Below are positions 1 to 9,989 of a DNA stretch of 64,000 nucleotides, in pieces. The stretch spans positions 3,162,001 to 3,226,000 of the forward strand of contig KV748184.1 in NCBI GenBank assembly GCA_001692895.1, in the 5' to 3' direction. The stretch's first letter is position 1; each line of letters begins with the position of its first letter. A program made the position numbers and the translations under genes. Below the pieces are notes generated by a model. That model worked only from the letters and a program-made list of their open reading frames with translations. It searched no databases and had not been told where the DNA came from. The stretch comes from Cenococcum geophilum 1.58 (taxonomy: Eukaryota; Ascomycota; Dothideomycetes; Gloniales; Gloniaceae).

Positions 1-970
1 CTTGTTCCGGCCATTGTAACAAGTTCGTAAATTCATCAGGCACCTTCACTGCTTTGTTCTTGCCGGCGATCTGAAGGGTTTTCACCTTTCCTTCGTAGGA
101 CTTACGGAGTTTGTTGATCTTCTCACCGGTAACGGGATCTATTCTAGCGACGCTTGCAGCTATGCTGTTCAAACCGTACAGCTCAATAAGGTTTTGGGAG
201 GTATGCGGTCGCGAGATAGGGTGAGCTATCCAGCAGCCTGTGTTAACCAAAACATAGCGCAAGAGAGCATGTTTGGGAGGTATGCGGTCGCGAGATAGGG
301 TGAGCTATCCAGCAGCCTGTGTTAACCAAAACATAGCGCAAGAGAGCATGTTTGGGAGGTATGCGGTCGCGAGATAGGGTGAGCTATCCAGCAGCCTGTG
401 TTAACCAAAACATAGCGCAAGAGAGCATGGCACAAAAGGGACCTTACGGTTTTCGCAGAGCTTGAAAAGAGAGCCCATATCGGCATTTGGCCGCTCAAAG
501 CCCGCTTTTTCGCTTGCTAATGACCCTTCACCTTGCCGGTCGTGATTAGAACGTCTGTACTCATGTGAATCGGACATGGCAACATCACCGCCAGTCTTTG
601 CGGCAGCTTCTATCAATTCGTCTGTCATCTGCGCATCCCCATCACTATCTTTCAGTGCAAACGAAACAGTTCCCGCAGTGCTACTTGCGGGCGTAGGGAA
701 TGCATGATTCATAGTCGTGCTGGCCTGTTGTGAAACCTGCGACGACATGACGATGGATGATGGCGGCGTGATCTCGGACTGGATAGTCACAGTGGAAGAC
801 GGTACTCCATTGGGTTGCGATATCGAAGACATGTACGGAGGCGATGTGGGAGTGTTAGGTTGAACGACCGGCGGCTTTGTCTGCTCGACGGTCTTAGCGA
901 GGTGGTAGGGCGGAGAAGCTGGAGAGAAGGATCCTGTCAGGCGCTGTCGCTTGCTCGGGCTAGTCGACAT
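1..970 (-). CDS. MED19: Mediator complex subunit 19 (Rox3 type), C-terminus beyond window
   Basis: Head-module subunit of Mediator, a nuclear coactivator bridging transcription factors and RNA polymerase II. Exon 1 is 970..448 and exon 2 is 237..1, continuing past the window start. Exon 1 encodes a Ser/Pro/Thr-rich N-terminus starting MSTSPSKRQRLTGSFSPA. Exon 2 encodes the conserved Rox3 core, containing ISRPHTSQNLIELYGLNSIA and VARIDPVTGEKINKLRKSYE. The splice uses donor GTAAGG at 447 and an acceptor CACAG ending at 238, and joins in frame (C plus GC makes Arg). ATG 970 is chosen because the frame stays open further upstream but has no ATG before an in-frame stop; an upstream exon is possible. 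The intron is 210 nt because of a 79-bp triplication, and would be 52 nt without the two extra copies. It is divergent from RAD10. The family identification is from recalled motif similarity and is strong. Confidence 0.88.
193..429. repeat. 79-bp perfect tandem triplication across the MED19 intron 3' splice site
   Basis: Three contiguous identical 79-bp units: 193-271, 272-350 and 351-429. On the minus strand each unit carries the intron 3' end (TTAACACAG) followed by the first coding part of exon 2. The triplication therefore creates three identical acceptors. The unit length is not a multiple of three, so only the acceptor proximal to the rest of exon 2 (in 193-271) keeps the MED19 frame. 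Confidence 0.97.
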
Positions 971-1459
971 AGGAGCGACAAATGTCGAAGAGCGTTGCCC
1001 GTAGGCTTGGTGAAGAAGCAGTGTCCGGTTGTGGTTGATGGCGGAACGATGGGGATGTGCGGCGGTAGGGTTTGCGCTGACTGACAAAGGCTGGAGGCGC
1101 TGCTCCACCGCAGCAGCGTCGAGCTGATCGGGCCTAGATACTGCTCATCTGCCGAGTAAATGTCCAGGAGAAAGGGAGCCTGTGTAGCGGGAATGCCGTG
1201 GGGACGATTTTGGCGGGTGGCGGAGGGTGGTGAGTAGGTGGTGTGAATAAGGGAACGAGCAGGATCTCATCGCTGGATTGAGGCTGATTGGAGCCCATCC
1301 GCGAAATGCACGTGACCGGCTCTTTTGGCAGTCAGGCGAGAAGGATTTCGTTTATAAGAAACACAAACCGGCGGTCCTTGTCTCATCGCCCAAATTTAAG
1401 TGCTTATTCTATAACCCTAACTGACAGGCCAATGCTTACGAGACATTATTACAGCCAAT
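971..1459. promoter_or_regulatory. Divergent promoter region between MED19 and RAD10
   Basis: This 489-bp stretch separates the two divergent start codons. Part of it (971-1120) is open in the MED19 frame without an ATG and may be 5' UTR or a missed upstream exon. No TATA box or specific operator could be assigned with confidence. Confidence 0.5.
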
Positions 1460-2644
1460 ATGGATGAATTGGGCGGCGACTCCAATGTGGCCGCCACCTT
1501 CCAAGTCACTGAACGCACCACCAACGCATCGAGCGTAACAGCACCGCAAACAACACGCATAAATGCACCAGCATCTACGTCGAACACGCCTGGCGTGCCC
1601 AGAGTCCAGCAACCAAAGCCACAGGCTCTCCCATCTCGCTCAGGCCCAACTTCCATTCTGGTATCCCCACGCCAGAAAGGCAATCCCATTCTCAACAGTG
1701 TGCGATCTGTCGCCTGGGAATACTCCGACATAGCTGCTGATTATGTGCTTGGTGCAACCACCTGCGCTTTGTTTTTGTCATTAAAGTATCATCGCTTGCA
1801 TCCTGAATACATCTACAACCGCATTCGAGATTTGAAGGGCCAATACAACCTTCGAATCCTTCTCACCATGGTCGACATTGACAACCATGAGGAGTCTCTC
1901 AGAGAATTATCCAAAACATCTCTGATCAACCATGTCACGCTTATGCTCTGCTGGAGTGCCCAGGAAGCCGGTCGCTATCTAGAACTGTTTAAGACGTACG
2001 AGCATGCTGTTCCGACGAGCATTCGCGCGCCGCAATCCACAGGCTACTCTGACAGACTTGTCGAATTCATCACTGTTCCACGAAGTATTAATAAGACGGA
2101 TGCTGTGGGCCTCGTCTCCAATTTTGGAAGCATTCGAACGGCAGTCAATGCAAGGCCTGAAGAAGTTGCATTAATAGCTGGGTGGGGGGAGAAAAAAGTT
2201 CAGCGATGGTGCGGCACCGTGCGAGAGCCATTCAGAATAAAGAAAGCCGCAAAGAGAGGCATCAACAGCGAAGGCAACCGAGCAGAAATGTCAAGCCAGA
2301 CGTTAGGAGCACACGGTGAACCTGATCCCCGCGTAGCAGCGAGGCTAGGAATTGGAGCGGTTAGGGTGGACGCCGAGCTTCCCAGGCCTTCATCAGCGTC
2401 TGCAATGGGAGCAGATGCAGGAAGCAGATCATCGATTCGAGCTACAGAAGACGTTTCAATGTGGACACCCAACGAAGACGAGGAAGAGGCAATGCGAGAA
2501 GTAGCAAACGAAACCCAGTCGTCACGAACAATCCAGGTCAAACCTTCAACGTCCAATGACGGGTCGACAAGGCGGAAGCATGCAGATGATGATATGAGTG
2601 AAGGCGTTATGGCGGCCTTAGCAAAGTTACGGCAACAAAACTAA
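1460..2644 (+). CDS. RAD10: DNA excision repair protein RAD10/ERCC1
   Basis: Non-catalytic partner of the XPF/RAD1 structure-specific endonuclease. The complex cuts 5' of lesions in nucleotide excision repair and acts in single-strand annealing and crosslink repair in the nucleus. The uninterrupted 394-residue frame has a low-complexity N-terminus (1-60). The ERCC1 central domain follows (about 65-190), recognisable from ILVSPRQKGNPILNSVRS, WEYSDIAADYVLG and a Tyr/Arg-rich patch around YHRLHPEYIYNRI. A tandem helix-hairpin-helix domain lies at about 200-270, with a GWGEKKVQRW element. The C-terminal tail of about 120 residues is acidic and Ser-rich with no recognised domain. The length fits filamentous-fungal orthologues. 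ATG 1460 is the first in-frame Met and lies well upstream of the conserved domain. No intron is needed. Confidence 0.95.
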   Translation: MDELGGDSNVAATFQVTERTTNASSVTAPQTTRINAPASTSNTPGVPRVQQPKPQALPSRSGPTSILVSPRQKGNPILNSVRSVAWEYSDIAADYVLGATTCALFLSLKYHRLHPEYIYNRIRDLKGQYNLRILLTMVDIDNHEESLRELSKTSLINHVTLMLCWSAQEAGRYLELFKTYEHAVPTSIRAPQSTGYSDRLVEFITVPRSINKTDAVGLVSNFGSIRTAVNARPEEVALIAGWGEKKVQRWCGTVREPFRIKKAAKRGINSEGNRAEMSSQTLGAHGEPDPRVAARLGIGAVRVDAELPRPSSASAMGADAGSRSSIRATEDVSMWTPNEDEEEAMREVANETQSSRTIQVKPSTSNDGSTRRKHADDDMSEGVMAALAKLRQQN

Positions 2645-2974
2645 GAAGGATCGTGACAGTCGCGTAAAGCCCCAAGTAGAGGCATGTTTTCATTTGTGGT
2701 TTTAATGTCAGTCGTGGGCGATGCTTCGATTCTGTTATGACTTTCTCATTAGCTTGGCTCGCTTGGCAACCGCCCACCTCAATGCCCAAACATCCCCACA
2801 TTTCTGCCTTCGACAACGTGCCGGAGCGTGACCTTTGCTCAGCACTTTTCATGACAAGCATATGATACCCTCTTACTTTACTCGCAGTTCGGCCAAGAAG
2901 TTCACGGATCTTCCTTCGAGCGACCGTCCGCCAATCCGTCCACCAATAATCCATCCACTAATCCATCCACCACC
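2645..2974. other. Intergenic, RAD10 to F-box gene
   Basis: A 330-bp stretch with no gene. It holds the RAD10 3' end and the F-box promoter. Just upstream of the F-box ATG is a short imperfect repetition of CCACTAATCCATC-like units (2938-2972). Confidence 0.5.
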
Positions 2975-4402
2975 ATGTCGTTCGTCTTCCTCCCCTTAGA
3001 ACTGTTGATCGAGATTTTCGCCTACTTGGATCGGGTTGGCCTAAAGACCATTCGCCTTGTCTGTAGGCTGTTTGCAGAGACCTCTTCTCCTAACCTCTTC
3101 GAGCATGTGCTTGTTGCTCCAAGGTACGAGGCTCTGGGTGCGTTTCAAACCATCTCGCAGCATCCGATATACCAGAGATACGTGAAAGAGCTCATTTATG
3201 ATGGATCCGTCTATGATAAGGGCCTTGCGACTAATGAGCGAGCTTATATGAGACATTTGGAATGTGATGTCGCATCTGACTATCGCCTGGACAATTGGGG
3301 ACGACGTGGCCGGTTCAAGCAATATCAACAATTGTACGATGACCAAGAAGGCATCCGGACATCAGGAATTCTCTTCCACACCTTAGTTAGAGCCTTAGAA
3401 TCAATGCCAAATGTCCATTCCATTGTCTACTCGCCCGGGCCGCGGAGCATTCCAAAAGAATCGAAAGAACTTAAAGATATCCTCCCACGAGGCGATCCTC
3501 ACTTCACTCGAGCCTACTCCTCCGTCGAAGACTATCCCAACTATATCGAAAGAGCTCAGCATGGATTCCATATACTCATTGGCGCACTGGGTTCCGTTCA
3601 ATATGCAGGAGTTCGCAATTTTCGCGTAGACATTCCCGCTCCGAATTCGAACCTTCTCGGCACTGAACTCACTGACTACGCCTTCGCAATCCCTGTGGAG
3701 CAACTCTCCGCCGGCATTCATCTTTTCAGCCATTTGCAAACCCTTACACTACCAATCAAGCTTATAGCTCCTGGTAGTCATCATATCTCTCCGGATATCA
3801 CGGTCAATTTCGCTGCACTTCGTACTTTGCTAAAACATGCGAAGGAAATAGAAAACGTCTCCATCTGTCTTCGGAAGTGGAAATTAGATCCATGTCACAT
3901 GTATGGGGCCTGGTTTGACCCAAACGGCTCAATCATTCCGATCGCTTTGGGTTCTCCTACCTGGCCTAAGCTGCGCAGCCTTCGACTCAGTGGCATGCAC
4001 GCGCATGCTGAAGAAGTATCCAAGCTCATATCTCGCCACAGCGAGACCCTGGTCGAACTCGAGTTCACATATTTCAGCCTCACTTGTGGGTTATGGGCAG
4101 ATATAGTGAATACAGTGCTGCAAGACACACGCGTTCAGAACTTTCGCCTGTTATGCGTTAATGAAAGCATGGTTGGAAACACAGCTTTCAGAAGCATGTC
4201 TCTAGATGAAAGGAACGATTGGACATATAGCGGCATCATGAAACTTAACCCTTACGGAAGCAGGGAATTCGTAAGTGCCTATACCTTCTCTACTTCACAA
4301 TTTCAGGCATTGCTACTGACCATATTATGCTGGCCCCAGCTTCCAATCGCTAGATCTCGATCTGTGTATACTCAACCGTCATGTAACGATCGCTTGAGAT
4401 GA
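2975..4402 (+). CDS. F-box domain protein
   Basis: Likely substrate-recognition subunit of an SCF ubiquitin ligase, pairing through the F-box with Skp1; the substrate is unknown. The N-terminus (residues 4-45) is a canonical F-box: LPLELLIEIFAYLDRVGLKT followed by IRLVCRLFAE. The remainder (about 430 residues) is a Leu-rich, LRR-like region typical of fungal F-box proteins that lack a recognisable C-terminal domain. Near the 3' end a good intron signature is present: donor GTAAGT at 4271, branch site CTGAC at 4316-4320, acceptor CCCCAG ending at 4339. It is 69 nt and in frame, so retention adds 23 residues and removal changes nothing else. Full open frame 475 residues, or 452 if spliced. Confidence 0.85.
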   Translation: MSFVFLPLELLIEIFAYLDRVGLKTIRLVCRLFAETSSPNLFEHVLVAPRYEALGAFQTISQHPIYQRYVKELIYDGSVYDKGLATNERAYMRHLECDVASDYRLDNWGRRGRFKQYQQLYDDQEGIRTSGILFHTLVRALESMPNVHSIVYSPGPRSIPKESKELKDILPRGDPHFTRAYSSVEDYPNYIERAQHGFHILIGALGSVQYAGVRNFRVDIPAPNSNLLGTELTDYAFAIPVEQLSAGIHLFSHLQTLTLPIKLIAPGSHHISPDITVNFAALRTLLKHAKEIENVSICLRKWKLDPCHMYGAWFDPNGSIIPIALGSPTWPKLRSLRLSGMHAHAEEVSKLISRHSETLVELEFTYFSLTCGLWADIVNTVLQDTRVQNFRLLCVNESMVGNTAFRSMSLDERNDWTYSGIMKLNPYGSREFVSAYTFSTSQFQALLLTILCWPQLPIARSRSVYTQPSCNDRLR

Positions 4403-5429
4403 ACTACACCTATTCCACAATTAACCCAGGGAATGCAGTATCGAAAAATTATTTATCTTGTGTACTCTACTCTGCATTTTGGCCAAGGTTAATTAATGCA
4501 TTCTCCATTTCAATAGCCTACTTTGTTTAAGGCCGTTCTGGGGGATCCGTTCACAGAAAATGCCTTGGGACTCCGCTTCACGTGTTGCACTTGCACTGCA
4601 TCTTCAAGCTTCTATTGGATCATAAGACATGTGGAAAGTTTGTTATATTTCACGAGGCTACTTAAAAAAGATACCTTTAATCTTTGTCGAACTCGTTATG
4701 AAACGTGTTGATAAGTCTAATTAGCTTACACGTCTATTAATACCCCTCGCTCACCCCGAAAGCATTCGTCACCGGAAAACACAGTACCGTGAAATGCCAT
4801 GTTTAACTCAACAGCCAAGTCACAGTGCTTGAGCTATGAAATCTCACCGCTGTTTATCGGCTCGGAAGGACTCCGACATACTAGAATCCTTCGCCCTATT
4901 TTCGATTCCTAAAATCTCGATTCCTAATTCCTAAATTACGCGGCTCTGCCCTAGAAATTCCTTCCGCCATCAAATCCACTCGCCCTACGATTTCTCCACC
5001 CCCCTCCAAGCCAATGCCTCGAGGACCACGGTCCCGCAGGAAAGGAGAGTTAGGAGATTCGTCCACGTCCTCCCCCTCCGAACTATGACTCTTGGTGGCG
5101 ATTGCAACATTTTAGATAAAGTTTGATGCCTGAAATGCTTATGGGTATTCTTGATTACGAGGTCTACCCCTTATTAGAATCACTACTGATACCCTAACAC
5201 GCTGTATACGTAAAGTCAACCGTCTTCATACAATTTCCTGTTCTCCCAACTCTTCATAAACTTTGCTGTGTAGCCCGATACACTCCCCTTCATCTTGACT
5301 ATCGCATAGTGCAATCCTGTCTCATTGTCCATCAGCATCATACATACCTGTTTCTCGAAACGCTCCCAGGCTCTCAGTGCCACGTCACTTCCCACATATT
5401 TCAAACGCGAGCTATCAGCAGCAGTTGCA
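4403..5429. other. Intergenic, no supported gene
   Basis: About 1 kb with short direct repeats of a CGATTCCTAA-like unit around 4902-4935 and otherwise no structure. A 62-codon minus-strand frame (5404-5216) starts with a true ATG only 26 bp from the next gene. It is too short and unrecognised to call. Confidence 0.4.
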
Positions 5430-5824
5430 ATGCCCTATGATCAGAACAACCCCACAGCCGACAACACCACCACTGATCACTCCTATTCCAACTCTAACAG
5501 CTCAGCAAGTTCCCAAAACGTGAGACGCCCGCTCAATCTACGACTCTCGCTTCAACACTTACTCATCTGCTTTCTCAACAGGCCTCGCAAAGCTCGAGCA
5601 ACGCATCATCCACTGCCAACCGGACCAACCAATGGCAAGCCGTCCCACGAACCTGGACTGACCGAAGCGCCGGGCAGCGGCAGGGGTCCGCGGAATCAGC
5701 CGGTAACGGGGTCAGCGAGAGCAACCCGCACGACAAGATGGCAGCATGGTTGGCGGAGGGCCAGCAGGAGATGGCCTGGGACGGTGTTGGATATATCAGA
5801 AGCGAGGGCGGGCACGGGAGGTAG
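5430..5824 (+). CDS. Small hydrophilic protein of unknown function, two exons
   Basis: Exon 1 is 5430..5519 and exon 2 is 5582..5824. The 62-nt intron has donor GTGAGA and acceptor CTCAACAG; both exons are multiples of three and join in phase 0. The product is 110 residues: an Asn/Ser/Thr-rich N-terminal half beginning MPYDQNNPTADNTTTD, then a more ordered-looking C-terminal half with Trp residues, containing PHDKMAAWLAEGQQEMAWDG. No signal peptide, membrane segment or domain is visible, and I do not recognise a family. Support is the clean intron and in-frame join, which replaces a frame that would otherwise become Arg-rich and implausible. ATG 5430 opens the only frame that fits both exons. 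Confidence 0.55.
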
Positions 5825-8570
5825 GAGGTCCGGTGCGACAGCACGCCGGAGGATCCGATCACACCGGCTTCGCAAAACCGGTGTGAAAGGAGCGGGACAT
5901 GCGAGTATCGAAACTGCCAGCTTTGGCTGGTGGCTGAAACGCGGGTGAGGAGAAGAAAGGGCGACCGGAAGGGCGAGCATATGACGACGGCGGGGAACAG
6001 GGGGGGCATGGGAGGGCGGTGGGATGCGGCTCGGCTTGTCAAATCATCGACAGCTACGGATTGTAGCAAGTAAAGTTTGGACCGATGAATTTTAATTTTA
6101 TACCCTGTTCCCATTGGCCAGTGGCTTCGTGTCTCGCGTGTGATGTACAGGGCGACGCCGCGACCATAATGATGTACGGGCAGCGAGTGTGGTTGGGTAG
6201 ATGTGGGCAAAGGGCGACTAGACGACCACAGGCTCTGACGCGGGCTCCCGAGCGAAAGGGCGGGCCGATCGGTGAACCTACAGCATCTCTTCAATTCCGG
6301 TGGTTAGCGCAGCCACTCCCGCACGGCCTTTTTGTAGGGGAAATTTTGGTATTTTTGCTGTTTAGGGGAAGGTTGACAAAACACGCTAACCACGGGATGC
6401 GCCAGGATGCTGGAGAGCTAAGAGCAGCCTCTGGCCTTTCAGCTTTGTGGGTGACGAGCGGGGATCGACGCATAGCGTGGTAAGGGCGGCCCGTGCTGCG
6501 TTTGCGGGCGATTCATGTAACCAGCCCAGTTTATTAAGACGTCACCCTTTAGACCTGTTTCGTTCTCTTGGTCTGCACCACTATCCTAACGATCGCACAT
6601 CCACCTTACCGTATACGGCTCCTTCCAGCTTTTCTCTGTCATCAGCAGACGCGAATGCGGTGTGTTTTAAATGCTTGATATCAGCTAATGTCTATTTTTA
6701 GGGACAGCGGGAAGCCAATTTTGAAGGACTTGTCCTCCTCTCTAACTATACCGCAAACAGCAAAGAGCAATACTTTCTTTTCTTATCTCAGGCCCAGTTA
6801 GGGGAGTCAGGTGCTGGAAACAGAGCAGGCAACTGTCAGGGGTTTAAACGATGAAATGGCGGCCTCCCTGTTAAGCGCCAGATGCTCTGAGCTGGCAGAT
6901 AGGTGCCCAATGTTTCGCTCCTCTACCCCTTGGTTCTTCGGGGTATGCGATAGAAGCGTCAGGAGCTTGAGTTGTAACTAGTCCTGCGGTTTAAATGTAT
7001 TCATGACTTACGTGGAGACGGATGCAAGAAACAACAAAATTTTGTGGCGTCAGCCGGCACCTGCTAGCGAAGTGATTACCGCTGCCAGGCGTAATGATCA
7101 CCTGAAATCAACCTTGGAGAAAGCCTTACAGCTTCAGCCTCTCCCTAAAGAGTGAAAAGCGGCTATGCTTTCCTCCTACAAACAAATGGGGCCAGCACTG
7201 CCCCTATATATTTTGTGTATATGATATACCTTATGGAACTGCTCTTGTCGTGCTAGAAGAGCGAATTCCGACTGCTTGCCATTGCTTTTTCTTTGAAATG
7301 TTGCCTCCGCAAAACAGCCGCCTACCCCCACCATCCAGTTGAGCCGCCTCAAATGCCACATACCGCAGAGTCCTCCAAGCAGACTCGGTATTCCCTCACC
7401 AGCGCGGACTATGCCGGAAGGGCGACACTCCTAGCACAAGCCCAATTTTGCGGATGCAAAAGCAATTGGCAGCTGATGAGAGAGTCCTCCAGGATCGTGG
7501 AAATGTACCAGCGGGAAAGTATCTGGGCGCGGCCTCACCGACACGAGTCGGAAGTCCTTTTCGCTTGTTGAGACGCGGGCACCTTTCTGGGTGTCCCTTC
7601 GCACAACGGCTCGGCATGAACTTAGATTAGCAACAGCGTCAGTTTGGCGGTGTCGGTTGAACAAAGAGGCAGACGATATTGCGTAAGTTCCTTGATTCTG
7701 GCTTGCTACTTCATGATAGTGCCGACGCTGATGTCCTCAGGCCAAAATACACCAGGGAAAACATGCACCACCGGGTACGAGAGTCGTATTTACCAAGCTT
7801 CGTGCTAGTCTAGTCGTCCTGAAATAACAGGCAACCATTTGGCATGAGTAGTGAATATGCCCCACTTCCCCGAAGCTCCTCAGTCGCTAGACGATAGCAC
7901 CACCGTGACCATACGCCCTCCGCCCTTCCATCAGGCAAACGCTCAACCCTGCTCGCGGTGGATTCCCCAGAGATGGTTCCCCTTATCGGTCGAGTTACGG
8001 GCGCATCGACGTGGCAAGGCAAAAGCATGGATATCGCGCTCATTGCGTTATCAAGTCCTCTGCCAACTTTTCCGGGTCTCCATAGGTTGAAGTTTATGCA
8101 GTCCATCAGGAGGACAAATGCGACTAGGTGGTGTGGCTGTTCTCGTCGTCCTCCGAGCTATTCACGCTGATAAAGGCCCTTCGGTCCTGCAACTGGATTG
8201 CTTACTCCAGAAGCTAAAATATATCGGCAAGACCTTTGCGAAGATGAAAATCTTGATAGAACGGTCACAGCAGGGCTGGATATTCCAGTTTGTATTCTCC
8301 ACCACTCCTACATTTTGGTTAGCATTGTGCTTATACGATTCCAGATTTAACTCCTTTCGTTGCGAAAGAAGCTCTGGCAGCCGTCATCAAGGCACGCAAC
8401 ACCCTCCACCATACGAAAGTTTTACCGGCAGCCTGGACTACCGGCCTAATTCCAAGCATCGTCCTTCATCATCGAAGCGCGGCAGTTCTTTCCGGCGACC
8501 TAACATCTGCCAGCAGGCCCTGGGTGTAAAATCAGCAGAAATCCAAAGCTTACAAAAGCACATAAAGAAA
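5825..8570. other. Intergenic and possible 5' region of the C2H2 gene, nothing else supported
   Basis: A GC-rich stretch (5.83-6.5 kb) is followed by ordinary sequence. Overlapping frames on both strands show no family features. The frame of the next gene is open back to an ATG at 8118, so 8118-8570 may be coding or 5' leader. Confidence 0.4.
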
Positions 8571-9989
8571 ATGTGGCGAAGAGTTTCCGATAAATTTCAT
8601 GGTGCTGGCCCAATGCAAAATTCACCTCCATCAATGCCCGAATTATCTGATTCTTCAATCCCCCTAGAACTCAGTAGCGAGGAGCGCCCTCCTGCTGAAC
8701 TTGAAGCGCCCTATCCATATGAGTTGTCCGCCGGCGGTGTGCCACCTAACGACAACCATTTCGGACAAAATTTTCTTGATATCCAAACGCCACAAAATGC
8801 TGTAGGCATTGCATCGCTGGTCCAGGAGCGCCAAGGACACACATCACACGTTTGTTTCCCCTCCGGCAGGACGCCGCCTCCACATACTCCCTTCCAGCCG
8901 TCAAGAATCAATGTCTACGAAGAGGCCACTCACAGCAATGCCGGTAGCCAGCCATTTCCGTTGCTCGAACCCCAGTCTCCAGTTAGTCCAACCACTAGCC
9001 CTAATGTGCAATATTCCCCACATCCAGTTGCTTTCAAGTACTCCAGCGAGAGAGACAATGTTCCTCAGTTGCCTTGGACTGTTTCTCCGATTGAGATGGG
9101 TTTAAACTCTTCCTCCAATGCTCCCTCATCCGCGAGCGCATCCCCGTCATCGCCTGGTGAATCATATCACCCGTATAGCCCGTCCTTCCCTTACACCATC
9201 GAGTGCGCTCACCCGACTTACTTTGATCATCGTCATCATCATCGTCATCAGCAGCAGCAGCAGCAGCAACAACGACATTCTACGATGGCCTCAGCATATG
9301 GCTATTATTCGCCTAAATCGCTTGAAGAAGTTGGAATGGCTAGGGAGCCAGAGGGTGCTCTCCCCATTGGGCCGAACGACCCGCATCTAGAGTTTCGCGA
9401 CCCATTCGATGATACTGTGAACCATTCTGGCATGTCGCCGCTGGTATCTACTTTTCTAGGAAACCATCGTCGGCTAAGCTATCCAAATAATGATCATTGG
9501 CCAAGCTTAGGCAGCTTTGGCTACGAGCCGTCATCGATGCACGTCAGCTCCCCCTCTCCGCTGCAAGGGAGATCGCATCAAGCTATGCCACAGCAGAATA
9601 TGCAGACCCCTGCGGCTTCGGTTTATGCTAGTGGCACTAGCCAAAATGGAGTCGAGCCAACCTTAATCGCTCCAGTAATGCACGGCCTAGGTACAGCGGT
9701 TGTCGACCTGGGCTATGTTTCGCCGCCGACTCAAACGTCAGCACAGCTATCATTAGCTCCTTCGGCGATCCAGTGTCTATATTGTGAGCAGACTTTCACC
9801 GGGGCCTGGAATATAGGGAACCGAGTAAGACACGTTCGACTCAAGCATCGCAACCCGGAAGAGAGCAATCAGGATCTGACTTGCCAATCTTGCGGGAAGA
9901 ATTACCGAAGGAAAGATGCTAAAAAGAAGCATGAGTGGAAGAAGCATCGAAAGGGTCGACCGCCAGTGAAGAGAGGGAGGACAGGATGA
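8571..9989 (+). CDS. C2H2 zinc-finger protein, putative transcription factor (first of two related genes)
   Basis: From ATG 8571 (MWRRVSDKFHGAGP) the protein is 472 residues. An in-frame ATG at 8118 would give 623, but that extension reads like non-coding sequence. The body is long, Pro/Ser-rich and disordered, with a His tract followed by eight Gln residues (DNA 9225-9275). The last 80 residues carry two zinc-finger-like units. The first is C-x2-C with RHVRLKH. The second is CQSCGKNYRRKDAKKKH ending in H-x4-H, followed by a basic tail. The two-finger C-terminal layout matches the gene at 14.1 kb. Likely a nuclear DNA-binding regulator, by inference from the fingers; the target is unknown. 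Confidence 0.75.
   Translation: MWRRVSDKFHGAGPMQNSPPSMPELSDSSIPLELSSEERPPAELEAPYPYELSAGGVPPNDNHFGQNFLDIQTPQNAVGIASLVQERQGHTSHVCFPSGRTPPPHTPFQPSRINVYEEATHSNAGSQPFPLLEPQSPVSPTTSPNVQYSPHPVAFKYSSERDNVPQLPWTVSPIEMGLNSSSNAPSSASASPSSPGESYHPYSPSFPYTIECAHPTYFDHRHHHRHQQQQQQQQRHSTMASAYGYYSPKSLEEVGMAREPEGALPIGPNDPHLEFRDPFDDTVNHSGMSPLVSTFLGNHRRLSYPNNDHWPSLGSFGYEPSSMHVSSPSPLQGRSHQAMPQQNMQTPAASVYASGTSQNGVEPTLIAPVMHGLGTAVVDLGYVSPPTQTSAQLSLAPSAIQCLYCEQTFTGAWNIGNRVRHVRLKHRNPEESNQDLTCQSCGKNYRRKDAKKKHEWKKHRKGRPPVKRGRTG

Noticed and set aside
193-429. Three perfect repeats resembling a small CRISPR-like array
   Set aside because: Units are contiguous without spacers and lie across a gene's splice site in a eukaryote.
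5216-5404. 62-codon minus-strand frame next to the small gene at 5430
   Set aside because: Reads somewhat protein-like but is too short, and would share a 25-bp promoter with its neighbour.
5575-6294. 239-codon minus-strand frame
   Set aside because: Antisense to the small spliced gene and to GC-rich sequence, which favours chance open frames.
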